Shown: positions 55,358-63,953 of the stretch, piece by piece
Position numbering within the stretch: position 1 is the stretch's first letter
Layout: each line of letters begins with the position of its first letter
Assembly (NCBI GenBank): GCA_035702985.1
Contig: DASSZD010000177.1
Coordinates: 1 to 64,000 of the forward strand
Direction of reading: 5' to 3'
Length of the DNA: 64,000 nucleotides
Origin: JAKAXG01 sp035702985
Lineage (GTDB): Bacteria > Actinomycetota > Acidimicrobiia > Acidimicrobiales > Palsa-688
Made by a program: the position numbers and the translations under genes
The notes under the pieces: generated by a model
Seen by the model: the letters and a program-made list of their open reading frames with translations, nothing else
What the model was told of the DNA's origin: nothing
Databases searched by the model: none

Positions 55358-55770
55358 GCGTGGGGACTCCCGCCCGCCTGGCCGTCCAGCCGCCCGAGCT
55401 GCACGACGCGGCGGCGATGGGCTACTCCCACGGCGTGCTGGCCGGGCCGGGGCGCCTGCTCCAGGTCGCCGGCCAGGTGGGCGAGGGAGCCAGCGCCGCC
55501 GAGCAGCTCGACGCCGCCCTCGGCGGCGTGGCCGCAGTGTGCCGGGCGGCCGGCGGGTCCATGGCCGACGTGACGGCCATGACCTGGTACACCACGGACC
55601 CGGTCGGGTCGCTGTGGGCCGACTCCGCCGAGGTCCGCCGCCGGTGGCTGCCGCAGCCGCCACCGGCCATGACCGTCGTGCAGGTCGCCGGGCTCGCCGA
55701 TCCCGGCTACCGGATAGAGGTGGCGGCCACCGCCGTCCTCACCGCCCCCCAAGGAGGGAACCAGCCTTGA
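55354..55770 (+). CDS. RidA/YjgF-family protein
   Basis: 138 residues from GTG 55354 (GTGA overlap). RLLQVAGQVGEG, EQLDAALGGVAAVCRAAG, and GYRIEVAATAVL near the end are the family blocks. RidA proteins deaminate reactive enamines; others bind small molecules. In a P450/CoA operon a role as reactive-intermediate guard is possible. The classical arginine is probably that in GYRIE. Confidence 0.8.
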   Translation: MSVGTPARLAVQPPELHDAAAMGYSHGVLAGPGRLLQVAGQVGEGASAAEQLDAALGGVAAVCRAAGGSMADVTAMTWYTTDPVGSLWADSAEVRRRWLPQPPPAMTVVQVAGLADPGYRIEVAATAVLTAPQGGNQP

Positions 55771-57074
55771 CCGCCGTCGACCCGCGTGCCGCCGAGAGGC
55801 CCGGCCACCAGCGTCTGTTCGCCCTCGACCCCGACGCCGTGAGCTGCCCCTACCCGATATTCGAGCGGCTCCGCCAGGACGCCCCGGTCACCTGGGTGGA
55901 GGAGATCGAGTCGTTCGTCGTCACCCGATACGAGGACGTCACCTTCGTCCTCAAACGCCCGGAGCTGTTCTCCTCGGGCATGGCCACCGGGCCGGTGCTG
56001 GCCCGCCAGCTGGCGCAGGGCATGGCCACCCTGCTGTCCGACGGGCGAACCGAGGGACTCGACGAGGTGCTCAAGCGGGTCAACCGGGGCGGGGTCAAGG
56101 TGCTGCTCAGCGCCGACCCGCCGCTGCACCGCCGCCAGCGGAACCTGGTCAACAGGGCGTTCACCCAGCGCCGGGTGGCCGAGTCGGCTCCGGCCATCCG
56201 GTCGCTGGCCCTGGATCTGGTCGAGCGGTTCCCGGCCCACGGCCGGGTGGAGTTCGTGCAGGCCTTCGCCGTGCCCCTCCCGCTCTCGGTCATAGCCGAC
56301 CGCCTCGGCGTGCCCCGCGCCGACATGGCCGACTTCAAACGCTGGTCGGACGACTTCACGGTGGCCATCGGCAACCACCACCTCGGGCCGGACGAGCTGA
56401 GAGCCATGCTGCTGTCGCAGGCCGAGTTCTTCGCCTACTTCGAGGAGATGGTGGACCGGCGGCGCCGGGAGCCGACCGGGGACCTTCTGTCCGAACTGGT
56501 CAACGCCAGGCTGCCCGACGGGGACGAACTCCAGCCGGCCGAGCTTCTCGGCATGCTCAACCAGTTCCTGGTGGCCGGCAACGAGACCACCACCAAGCTG
56601 CTCGCCTTCGCCGTGCGCCGGCTGGCCGAGGACCCCGATCTGGCCGCCCGCCTGCGGGCCGAACCGTCGCTGATCGACCCGTTCGTGGAGGAGATGCTGC
56701 GCCTGGAGGCCCCGGTGCAGGGCCTGTACCGCCAGGCGGTGGAGGACTGCACCGTCGGCGGGGTGGCCATCCCGGCCGGCGCCTCCCTGTGGCTGGCCTA
56801 CGCCTCGGCCAACCACGATGACGCCGTATTCTCCTGCCCCGAGGCGGTCGACCTGGAGCGGGGCTACCCGCAGCCCCACCTGGCGTTCGGCTTCGGCGAG
56901 CACTTCTGCCTGGGCGCCGCCCTGGCCCGGGCCGAGGCCCGGATCGGTATCTCGGTGCTGCTGGAGAAGCTGCACGACATCGGCCTGGATCCGGCCAACC
57001 GGTTCCAGTTCGAGCCCAGCTACGCCCTGCACGGCCTGCGGGACCTGTGGATCACCTACACGCCGGCGCCGTGA
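55767..57074 (+). CDS. cytochrome P450
   Basis: 435 residues from TTG 55767 with AAGGAGGGAA upstream and TTGA overlap. I-helix VAGNETTTK, ExxR in EEMLR, heme loop FGFGEHFCLGAALAR. All three landmarks are intact. It is somewhat longer than the 45847 enzyme. It lies in the hydratase/RidA operon with AhpD-like proteins and a second P450, so two successive oxidations on one substrate are likely. Confidence 0.92.
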   Translation: MTAVDPRAAERPGHQRLFALDPDAVSCPYPIFERLRQDAPVTWVEEIESFVVTRYEDVTFVLKRPELFSSGMATGPVLARQLAQGMATLLSDGRTEGLDEVLKRVNRGGVKVLLSADPPLHRRQRNLVNRAFTQRRVAESAPAIRSLALDLVERFPAHGRVEFVQAFAVPLPLSVIADRLGVPRADMADFKRWSDDFTVAIGNHHLGPDELRAMLLSQAEFFAYFEEMVDRRRREPTGDLLSELVNARLPDGDELQPAELLGMLNQFLVAGNETTTKLLAFAVRRLAEDPDLAARLRAEPSLIDPFVEEMLRLEAPVQGLYRQAVEDCTVGGVAIPAGASLWLAYASANHDDAVFSCPEAVDLERGYPQPHLAFGFGEHFCLGAALARAEARIGISVLLEKLHDIGLDPANRFQFEPSYALHGLRDLWITYTPAP

Positions 57075-57463
57075 CCGGCATCGGGCCGGACCCGCTCGGC
57101 CGGGTGCCCGATGTCCTCTCCGGCCGCCCGGAGCTGTTGGAGCGGCTGGAGACGCTGGTGCGCCGGGTGGAGGACGGCAGGCTGGACCGCCGGATCCTCG
57201 GACTGTGCCGCCGCCGGGTCGGCACGCTCCTCGGCTGCCCCGCCCACCGGGGTGTCATCCCGGCTCGTGACCGGATGGACGACCGGGAACGGGCCTGCGT
57301 GGACTTCGCCGAGCAGTTCGTGCTGGCCCACCACGACATAACCGACGACGACGCCCGGCGGGTCACCAGCCACCTGTCAGACGCCGAGATGGTCGCGCTC
57401 ACCACCGCCCTGGCGGTCTACGACGGATTCTGCCGCTTCGAAATCATGTTCTCGGGAGGATGA
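57071..57463 (+). CDS. degenerate AhpD/carboxymuconolactone-decarboxylase-like protein
   Basis: 130 residues from GTG 57071 (GTGA overlap). The helical frame DRERACVDFAEQFVLAHHDI and LTTALAVYDGFCRFEIMF matches the AhpD-like group. The redox CxxC pair is missing; only isolated cysteines (LGLCRRR, LLGCPAH) remain. It precedes a full CMD-like protein by one base. It may be an inactive partner subunit. Confidence 0.7.
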   Translation: MTGIGPDPLGRVPDVLSGRPELLERLETLVRRVEDGRLDRRILGLCRRRVGTLLGCPAHRGVIPARDRMDDRERACVDFAEQFVLAHHDITDDDARRVTSHLSDAEMVALTTALAVYDGFCRFEIMFSGG

Positions 57464-57464
57464 G

Positions 57465-58001
57465 ATGTCCACGACCCCCCGCATAGCCGCCCGCACCCTC
57501 CGGGACGCGCTGGCCCTGCAGCCGGATGTGTTCGAGGCGTTCTGGGATCTCTACGGGACCCTCTGGATGGACGGGCGGGTGGATCACGCCACCAAGGAGG
57601 TGGCCCGGCTGCGCAACGCCCGGGTCACCGACTGCGGCTACTGCAAGCGGGTCCGCTTCTCCGTGGCCCGCCAGCAGGGCCTGGCCGAGGACCACGCCGC
57701 CCTGGTGGACGACGGGTACGCCACCTCGGCCCTGTCCGAACGGCACAAGGCGGCCATCAGGCTGGCGGACCGGTTCCTGGCCATTCCCGGCCGTCCCCCC
57801 GGGGCGACCGCCCCCGGCTGCGGGGAGTCCGTCCTCAGCCCCGAGGAGGAGGTGGAGCTGGGGGTGGCGCTGGCCATGTTCATGGGTTTCGCCAAGATGC
57901 TCATCACCCTGGGGCTCGAGCCCGACGACATGCCGGTCACGGTCGTGGCCACGCCCGGGTCGGACCGCCCGGCCTCCCCGCACCGGGTGCCGGCGCCGTG
58001 A
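57465..58001 (+). CDS. AhpD/CMD-family protein with CxxC
   Basis: 178 residues from ATG 57465 (GGGAGG upstream). It carries CGYCKRVRFSVA, the CxxC redox pair of AhpD-like proteins, followed by the typical helices (HKAAIRLADRFLAIPG; ELGVALAMFMGFAKML). AhpD-like proteins reduce peroxidoxins or handle lactones. Paired with the CxxC-less neighbour. Confidence 0.82.
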   Translation: MSTTPRIAARTLRDALALQPDVFEAFWDLYGTLWMDGRVDHATKEVARLRNARVTDCGYCKRVRFSVARQQGLAEDHAALVDDGYATSALSERHKAAIRLADRFLAIPGRPPGATAPGCGESVLSPEEEVELGVALAMFMGFAKMLITLGLEPDDMPVTVVATPGSDRPASPHRVPAP

Positions 58002-59233
58002 CCGGCCCCGACGGCCGGACCGCCCCCGCCCCGGCCACCACCGCGGCGGCCGCCTACAGCCCGGTCGCCCCGGAGGTGGTCGCCGACCCCTTCCCCGCCT
58101 ATGTCGGGCTGCGGGGGGGCTGCCCGGTACACCACGACCCGGGCCTGGACCTCTACTCGCTGTCGCGACATGCCGACGTGGTCGACGTGCTGCGGAGCCC
58201 GGCCAAGTGGTCCAACCGCCACGGACCCGGTGTCGGGTTCTCGGATCAGAGCCTCGGCGACATGCAGCACGACGACCCGCCCGAGCACCAGAAGCGCAGA
58301 AACCTGGCCCGGGACTGGTTCCTCCCGTCCGCGGTGCGGAGGCTCGAACCGGACCTGAGGGACCTGGCCGGTTCCCTGCTCGACGCCCTGGGGCCGCGGG
58401 GATCGGCGGATCTCTACGAGGAGTACGCCCTGCCCATGCCGGTGACCAGCTTCTGCTCCCTGCTGGGGGTGGACCTGGTGGACCGGGAGCAGTTCCTCCG
58501 CTGGGCCGACGACCTGACGACCGGCATGGCCTACCCGGAGCGGTCGGTGGAGGCCCGCAGGGGTATGAGCGCCTTCACCCGCCAGGAGGTGCGCCGGCGC
58601 CGCCAGGCGGCCGCCGCCGGCCGGGCTCTGCCCCCCGGACTGCTGTCCCACCTGGCGACCGCCCCGTGGGGTGACGACGGCAGCCCCATGCCCGACGCCG
58701 AGGTGGTGGGGATGGTCAACCAACTGCTGGTGGCCGGGCACGAGACCACCACCTCGCTGATCACCAACTGCGTGTGGAGGCTGCTGGAACACCCGGCCGA
58801 CCGCTGGGAGCGGGTGGTGGCCGACCCCGGCCTGATCCCGGCCGCCATCGAGGAGAGCCTGCGCCACGATCCGCCGGTCCTCGGGCTGTGCCGCACCAGC
58901 AACGGGACCGTGGACATCGAAGGGGTGCGTATCGCCCCGGAGTCCAAGGTGATGGTGCTGTTCGCCTCGGCCAACCGGGACGGCTCCGTCTTCACCCGCC
59001 CGGACGAGTTCGTCCTGGACCGGGACCCGGGAGAGGCGACCCGTCACCTCTCCTTCGGCTGGGGCATCCACCACTGCCTCGGATCTCGACTGGCCCGGCT
59101 GACGGCGCGCGTCGCCATCGAGACCCTGGCCCGGCGGGTTCCGGACCTGCGCCTGGCCGGACCGACCGAGCGGGTGCCCTCACCCTTCCTCTGGGGCCGC
59201 AAGCGGCTCCCGGTGGAGTGGTCCGCCGGCTGA
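57998..59233 (+). CDS. cytochrome P450
   Basis: 411 residues from GTG 57998 (GTGA overlap). I-helix VAGHETTTS, ExxR in EESLR, heme loop FGWGIHHCLGSRLAR. It has a roughly 18-residue Ala/Pro-rich N-terminus. The second P450 of this operon, followed by swivel protein 2 after 77 bases. Confidence 0.92.
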   Translation: MTGPDGRTAPAPATTAAAAYSPVAPEVVADPFPAYVGLRGGCPVHHDPGLDLYSLSRHADVVDVLRSPAKWSNRHGPGVGFSDQSLGDMQHDDPPEHQKRRNLARDWFLPSAVRRLEPDLRDLAGSLLDALGPRGSADLYEEYALPMPVTSFCSLLGVDLVDREQFLRWADDLTTGMAYPERSVEARRGMSAFTRQEVRRRRQAAAAGRALPPGLLSHLATAPWGDDGSPMPDAEVVGMVNQLLVAGHETTTSLITNCVWRLLEHPADRWERVVADPGLIPAAIEESLRHDPPVLGLCRTSNGTVDIEGVRIAPESKVMVLFASANRDGSVFTRPDEFVLDRDPGEATRHLSFGWGIHHCLGSRLARLTARVAIETLARRVPDLRLAGPTERVPSPFLWGRKRLPVEWSAG

Positions 59234-59310
59234 CCCTCCCCGGTCCCGGTGCCGGCCCGACCGGCATGTCCCATCACCCGCCTGAACCTGCAGAGGAGCT
59301 GGACCGAACC

Positions 59311-61053
59311 ATGGACACGTGGATAACCGACACCTCGCCCCGCACCCGGTTCCGGTACTTCACCCGGGCCAACGCCGACGAGGTGGGACCGGAGCCGTTC
59401 AGCCCGCTCGGGTGGAGCCTGGGTTTCCTCCAGGGCACCGGGCCGGGCGCCGCCGACGGTTTCGTCACCTTCGGTGTCGTCACTGCGGAGGAGCTGGCCC
59501 CCGACCACCAGATCTTCGGCAACTGGGGTTCGTACTTCTACAACCCCATGTCCCTGTCCCGCCTGCTCGGCGTGCGCATGCCCGGCGTGGACGTCGACGC
59601 CATCGACAAGGCCTACTTCGGCGATCACCCCGGGGTGCCCCCCTACGAGCCGGACCCGCAGGACGAGTCGCCCGAGCGCAGCGAACACCTGGCCGTCACC
59701 CTCGGGCGGGTCATGGACGCCGAGAGCTGGCCGGCCATGGACGAGGCGGTGGCGCTCAGCCGTAAGGCCGTGGCCAACCGGCCCCGCTTCGGTGATCTCG
59801 GGGACGCCGAGCTGGTGGCCTACGCCCGGCGCATGGCCCAGGAGATCCGCCGGGCCTGGGGTCCGTACTGCGAGGTGGTGCTGGGTGCCTCGATCGGGCC
59901 GGGCGCGGTGGCCGCCGTCTGCGAGGCGCTCGGGCGGGGGAGCGACACGGTGAAGCTGTTCACCGGGATCGGCGGCGTGGAATCGGCCGGCGGGGGGCTG
60001 GCGTTGTGGTCCCTGAGCCGGCGGGTCAGGGGTTCCGTCGAGCTCACACGCCAGTTCGATGCCGGGCCGGCCGGCCTGCTCGACCGGATACGGGCGTCGG
60101 ATTCGCCCGACGCCCGGGAGTTCCTGACCGATCTGGACACCACCCTGCGGGACTACGGCCACCGGGGGCCGCACGAGTGGGACATGCGGTCCCACAGTTG
60201 GGACACCCGGCCGGAGCTGGTGCTGGGGATGGTCGACCGGATCCGCCTGCAGGGCGATGATCACGATCCGGCGGTGGTGGCCGCCGCGGCGGCCGCCGAG
60301 CGGCGGCGGCTCAGCGCCGAGATCAGCGCCATGCTGGCCGGCGACCCCGAGTCGCAGGCGGTCTTCCTGGCCGGGCTGCGGTCGGGGACGGTCTTCTACC
60401 AGACCCGGGAGGCGGGCAAGAGCGCCGTCATCCGACTCCACCACGAGGCCAAGCTGGCCCTGTTCGAGCTGGGCCGGCGCATGGTTGAGCGGGCCGTGCT
60501 CGACGACCCGCAGCAGCTGTTCATGCTGCTGGAGCCGGAACTGGACCGTTTCGTCGAAGACCCGGCGGAGTGGAGCGCCACCCTGCGCGACCGGGCCCGG
60601 AGCTTCGATGCCCTGAAAGCTCTCGAACCTCCCTACATCGTGGACGCCCGGGTGGGGCCGCCACCCCTGAGCGAGTGGACCCGCCGGGGCGGGTCCGGCG
60701 GCGACGTGGTCCGCGAAGGCGATGTGCTGCAGGGGGCGCCCGCCTCACCCGGCCTGGCCACCGGGCGGGCCCGGGTCATACTCGATCCCGAGGTGTCCGA
60801 GCTCGAACCGGGGGACGTCCTGGTGTGCCCCACCACCGACCCGTCGTGGACCCCGCTGTTCCTGGCTACCGCCGCCGTGGTCTGCGACGTGGGCGCCGTC
60901 GGCAGTCATGCTGCCATCGTGTCCCGGGAACTGGGCGTCCCCTGCGCCGTGTCGGTCCACGACGCCACCCGCCGCATACCCGAGGGGGCGACCGTCACGG
61001 TCGACGGCAGCACCGGCCAGGTGACCGTCGTGTCCGTCCCGGCCGCCCCCTGA
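59311..61053 (+). CDS. PEP-utilising swivel protein 2 (phosphohistidine domain without ATP-grasp)
   Basis: 580 residues from ATG 59311, aligned with the start of swivel protein 1 (WITD...RYFTRANADEV versus WITDWV...HYTRANSGEV); ATG 59266 is also in frame. His533 in AVGSHAAIVSRELG is the phosphate carrier. The middle domain resembles rifampicin phosphotransferase's substrate domain. No ATP-grasp is present here either. It ends the P450 operon, so it probably acts on the same substrate, perhaps by phosphorylating a hydroxyl made by the P450s. Confidence 0.75.
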   Translation: MDTWITDTSPRTRFRYFTRANADEVGPEPFSPLGWSLGFLQGTGPGAADGFVTFGVVTAEELAPDHQIFGNWGSYFYNPMSLSRLLGVRMPGVDVDAIDKAYFGDHPGVPPYEPDPQDESPERSEHLAVTLGRVMDAESWPAMDEAVALSRKAVANRPRFGDLGDAELVAYARRMAQEIRRAWGPYCEVVLGASIGPGAVAAVCEALGRGSDTVKLFTGIGGVESAGGGLALWSLSRRVRGSVELTRQFDAGPAGLLDRIRASDSPDAREFLTDLDTTLRDYGHRGPHEWDMRSHSWDTRPELVLGMVDRIRLQGDDHDPAVVAAAAAAERRRLSAEISAMLAGDPESQAVFLAGLRSGTVFYQTREAGKSAVIRLHHEAKLALFELGRRMVERAVLDDPQQLFMLLEPELDRFVEDPAEWSATLRDRARSFDALKALEPPYIVDARVGPPPLSEWTRRGGSGGDVVREGDVLQGAPASPGLATGRARVILDPEVSELEPGDVLVCPTTDPSWTPLFLATAAVVCDVGAVGSHAAIVSRELGVPCAVSVHDATRRIPEGATVTVDGSTGQVTVVSVPAAP

Positions 61054-61086
61054 GGCCCGCCGACCGCCCCGGCGGCGGCGCCGCTG

Positions 61087-62427
61087 CTAGGCGGTGGCGA
61101 TGAGGTCGGTCATTTGGCGCACCATGCGGAGGTGGAGGGCGGTGCCGACCGCCAGCAGGTTGGGCCCGCGGCTGGCCCCGTCGACGAACACCCGCAGGGC
61201 CGTGATGTTGGCGCACGCCCCCTTGAACAGGTTGAGCACCGTCCAGGCCCGCCACGTCGACGGGTCGTAGTCCACGCCGACCCGGTCCCGCAGCCACCGC
61301 ACCCACTCCCCGGTGGGCATGACCCGCACGCCGCGCATGGCACCCAGGTACACCCAGTCCTCGGCGGCGTCACCCAGGTGGGCGAACTCCCAGTCGGTGA
61401 AGGCGACCAGCCGGCCGTCCCGGTGCATGAAGTTGCCCGGCCCGGGATCACCGTGGACCACGCACAGCGGACCGGTGGGCCGCAGGTTGGCCCGCAGCCA
61501 CGCCGCCGCGTCGTCGAGGAGCGGTATACGGGCACTCGACGCCGACCGGTAGACGCCCTCCCAGCGGTCGATCACGGCCCGTACTCCCGCGTCGGGGTCC
61601 GCCGGCCGCACCGGGAACGCCCCGGCCACCGCGCCCACCGGCATCCGGTGCAGGTCGTCCAGGGCCCGGGCGAACAGGGTCAGCGAGGCGTCGTCGACCT
61701 CATGGTCGCCTTCCACCCGGTCCATGACGAAGAACGGGTGGCCGAGCACCTGACCGGACTCCTCGATCCACCGGACCGGGGCGACCGGAACCCCGGCGCC
61801 GGCCAGCGCCCGCATCACCGCCGCCTCGGAGGTGCCCTCGGTCCCGAACACCCCGCCCTGCTCGACCCGGACGACGAATCGGTCCTCACCGGAATCGGTG
61901 GTGACCGTGGCGTCGAGCATCCTCCGGCTGTGGCCACCCGACATCAACCTGAGCGCCAGGTGGCGCACCGGCCGCCCGAGTCGCTCGGTGAGCCACTTCT
62001 CCAGCGCCGCCGCCTCGCCCGGCGGGGTGGCCTCCTCCCCGATGAGGGACAGGCCGTGCCGGGCGAAGGTCTCGAGCAGCGGGGCGCTCTTCTGCAGGTC
62101 CTCGTCGACGAAGCCGAGCAGCACGGCCCGCAGCCGGTCCGCCTCCGGGGGCGCCCCGGCCGGGTCCCGTCGTGCCGCCACGAGCAGGTCAGCGGCGGCG
62201 GCCGCCACCTCCGGCCAGTCCCGGCTGCCCTGTAACCCCAGTACCGGGGCCAGCTGAGCGGCCCGAGCCGGAGCCGGGTCGCCGCCGCGGTGGAGGGCGT
62301 AGCGGGCCAGGCCGCTGAGCTGCAGCGCCACGGCGTGGGCCGGGCCCTTCAGGGCCGGCAGCACATCGTCTTCGAGCGTGGCGAGCACCGACTGCCACAG
62401 GACCGGGTCGTCGGCCCAGTCCGCCAC
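61087..62427 (-). CDS. APH-family phosphotransferase with N-terminal helical extension
   Basis: 446 residues from GTG 62427. The first 130 residues form an extra helical domain (ALKGPAHAVALQLSGLARYAL). The kinase fold follows: RMLDATVTTDSGEDRFVVRVE (ATP lysine region replaced by Arg), VVHGDPGPGNFM (HGDxxxxN) and AFTDWEFAHLGD (metal Asp). The HGD loop is intact, so catalysis is plausible. Convergent with swivel protein 2. Confidence 0.78.
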   Translation of the reverse strand: MADWADDPVLWQSVLATLEDDVLPALKGPAHAVALQLSGLARYALHRGGDPAPARAAQLAPVLGLQGSRDWPEVAAAAADLLVAARRDPAGAPPEADRLRAVLLGFVDEDLQKSAPLLETFARHGLSLIGEEATPPGEAAALEKWLTERLGRPVRHLALRLMSGGHSRRMLDATVTTDSGEDRFVVRVEQGGVFGTEGTSEAAVMRALAGAGVPVAPVRWIEESGQVLGHPFFVMDRVEGDHEVDDASLTLFARALDDLHRMPVGAVAGAFPVRPADPDAGVRAVIDRWEGVYRSASSARIPLLDDAAAWLRANLRPTGPLCVVHGDPGPGNFMHRDGRLVAFTDWEFAHLGDAAEDWVYLGAMRGVRVMPTGEWVRWLRDRVGVDYDPSTWRAWTVLNLFKGACANITALRVFVDGASRGPNLLAVGTALHLRMVRQMTDLIATA

Positions 62428-62433
62428 CGGCGG

Positions 62434-62898
62434 TCAGCCCCGCCCGATCATGGTCCACTCGCCTTTGATCTCCTGCTCGCGGTCGGTGCGGGCCTTGATG
62501 AGATCCACACCCCGTCCGGTCAGGGCCTCGTCGCCGGCGGCGATGGCCGCCTCCACGGCGCAGGACAGGGCCTCCCCGGCGGCGCTGTAGGCGGCGACCA
62601 CGTCGTCCAGGTGCAGCGAAGGGCTGCGGGCCGCCTCCGCGGCCTGGATGGCGGCGGCCAGGTCGTCGCCACCGGGGCCTCCGGCGGCCACGTCGCGGGC
62701 GTAGGCCAGCATCTGCTCCGACTCCTCGGTCATCCAGGCGATCTCGTGGGCGGCCCGGGTGGCGGTGTTGCGCAGGACGTTCTCCATCATCTGCACGCAC
62801 ACCGCTACCGCCGGGTCGCTGACCGCGGGGAGGACCGTCTCGAGCAGTTCCCGGCGGCAGTCCAGGAGTATCTGGTCCGTGGTCGGCCGGGAAATCAC
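62434..62898 (-). CDS. small helical protein of unknown function
   Basis: 154 residues from GTG 62898, overlapping the APH gene stop (GTGA). All-helical (LLDCRRELLETVLPAVS; AAHEIAWMTEESEQMLAYA; HLDDVVAAYSAAGEALSCAVEAA). No motif I recognise. It resembles the N-terminal extension of the next APH protein in character. Sandwiched between two APH genes, it may be a regulatory partner. Confidence 0.6.
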   Translation of the reverse strand: MISRPTTDQILLDCRRELLETVLPAVSDPAVAVCVQMMENVLRNTATRAAHEIAWMTEESEQMLAYARDVAAGGPGGDDLAAAIQAAEAARSPSLHLDDVVAAYSAAGEALSCAVEAAIAAGDEALTGRGVDLIKARTDREQEIKGEWTMIGRG

Positions 62899-63953
62899 AG
62901 CATTCCCTCCAGAGCCTGGCAGGTGGACAGCCAGTTGAAGTTGCCGAGGGCTACGGCGTTGAGGTTGTAGGTCAGCATCACACCCTGGGCCCGGCCCTCG
63001 GCCATGGAGCCGGCCGCCCGCAGGATGTCCAGGTAGACGCGGGTGGCGGCGATCACGCTGAAATAGGTCACCGTGGCCTGGTTGACCGTGTCGGCGGAGG
63101 TACCGGTGCGCGCCCGGTAGCGTTCGAGGAACGCCTCCGGGTCGAGGGCGTAGAGGTTGGGCCCGCTGGTGCTCGCCGAGTACAGGTTGAACCAGCCCAG
63201 GTCCTCCCGGGGGTCGCCGATGTGGGCGAACTCCCAGTCGATGACCTGAAGGTCGCCGTGGACCATGATGTTGGCCGTCTGGAAATCGCCGTGGACCAGG
63301 CCCAGGCCGAGCGGCGCCGGCCGGTGGGCCGACAGCCAGGCGCCCAGGTAGCGCAGTACCGGCACCGATTCCGGGTGGGCCCGCTCGGCCCGGCTCCACT
63401 CGCCGGTCAGGTCGGACAGGTAGTCGTCCCAGGACGCCGGGGTTTCGAGCACCCCCTCGACGAGGGACAGGTCGGTCAGGTGGATGGCGGCCAGGGCATC
63501 GGCCACGGCGAGGGCGTGCCCGGCCAGATCCGCCCCGTCGGCCTGGGCGGCGGCGTGCAGGCTGGAGCCGGGGCAGCAGTCGAGGACGATGGTCTCAGTG
63601 CCCAGGTGGGTGCCGTCGTCGTAGTAGAGGGCGGCCGGCATGGGCACCGCCCGGGCTGCGGTGAGGACCCGCAGCAGCTTCCATTCGGTGATCCTGGAGG
63701 TCATGTAGACGACCTCGCTGCTGTCGGGATCGGAGCGGAGGATCACGTCCTGCTCCTCGGTGCCGTCCCAGCGGACGGTGGCCCTGCTCATCACCCGGCT
63801 GTAGCCGCCCGTGAGGGGGCGGACGGACAGCACCTCGGGACGGCGGTCCGGTGCTTCGGTGCTGAGGAGCCGGGTCAGGCCCCGTGACAGCGCGTCCATG
63901 TCTCTCAAGGCAGGCTCCCCCCGGTATCCCCGCAGACTGTGCGGCATGCCCAC
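62895..63953 (-). CDS. APH-family phosphotransferase
   Basis: Up to 352 residues. GTG 63953, ATG 63947 and ATG 63899 are all possible; 63899 gives MDALSRGLTRLLS and fits the family best. Kinase landmarks: LTGGYSRVMSRATV (glycine-rich loop), DVILRSDP, LVHGDFQTANIM and VIDWEFAHIGDP. It is related to the gene at 61087 and more distantly to 18716. Probably phosphorylates a hydroxyacyl-CoA or similar small molecule. An AT-rich promoter lies at 63974-64000. Confidence 0.78.
   Translation of the reverse strand: MGMPHSLRGYRGEPALRDMDALSRGLTRLLSTEAPDRRPEVLSVRPLTGGYSRVMSRATVRWDGTEEQDVILRSDPDSSEVVYMTSRITEWKLLRVLTAARAVPMPAALYYDDGTHLGTETIVLDCCPGSSLHAAAQADGADLAGHALAVADALAAIHLTDLSLVEGVLETPASWDDYLSDLTGEWSRAERAHPESVPVLRYLGAWLSAHRPAPLGLGLVHGDFQTANIMVHGDLQVIDWEFAHIGDPREDLGWFNLYSASTSGPNLYALDPEAFLERYRARTGTSADTVNQATVTYFSVIAATRVYLDILRAAGSMAEGRAQGVMLTYNLNAVALGNFNWLSTCQALEGML

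Noticed and set aside
59311..61053. PEP synthase or PPDK
   Set aside because: No ATP-grasp domain and no PEP barrel; only the swivel His domain and a substrate-like domain are present.
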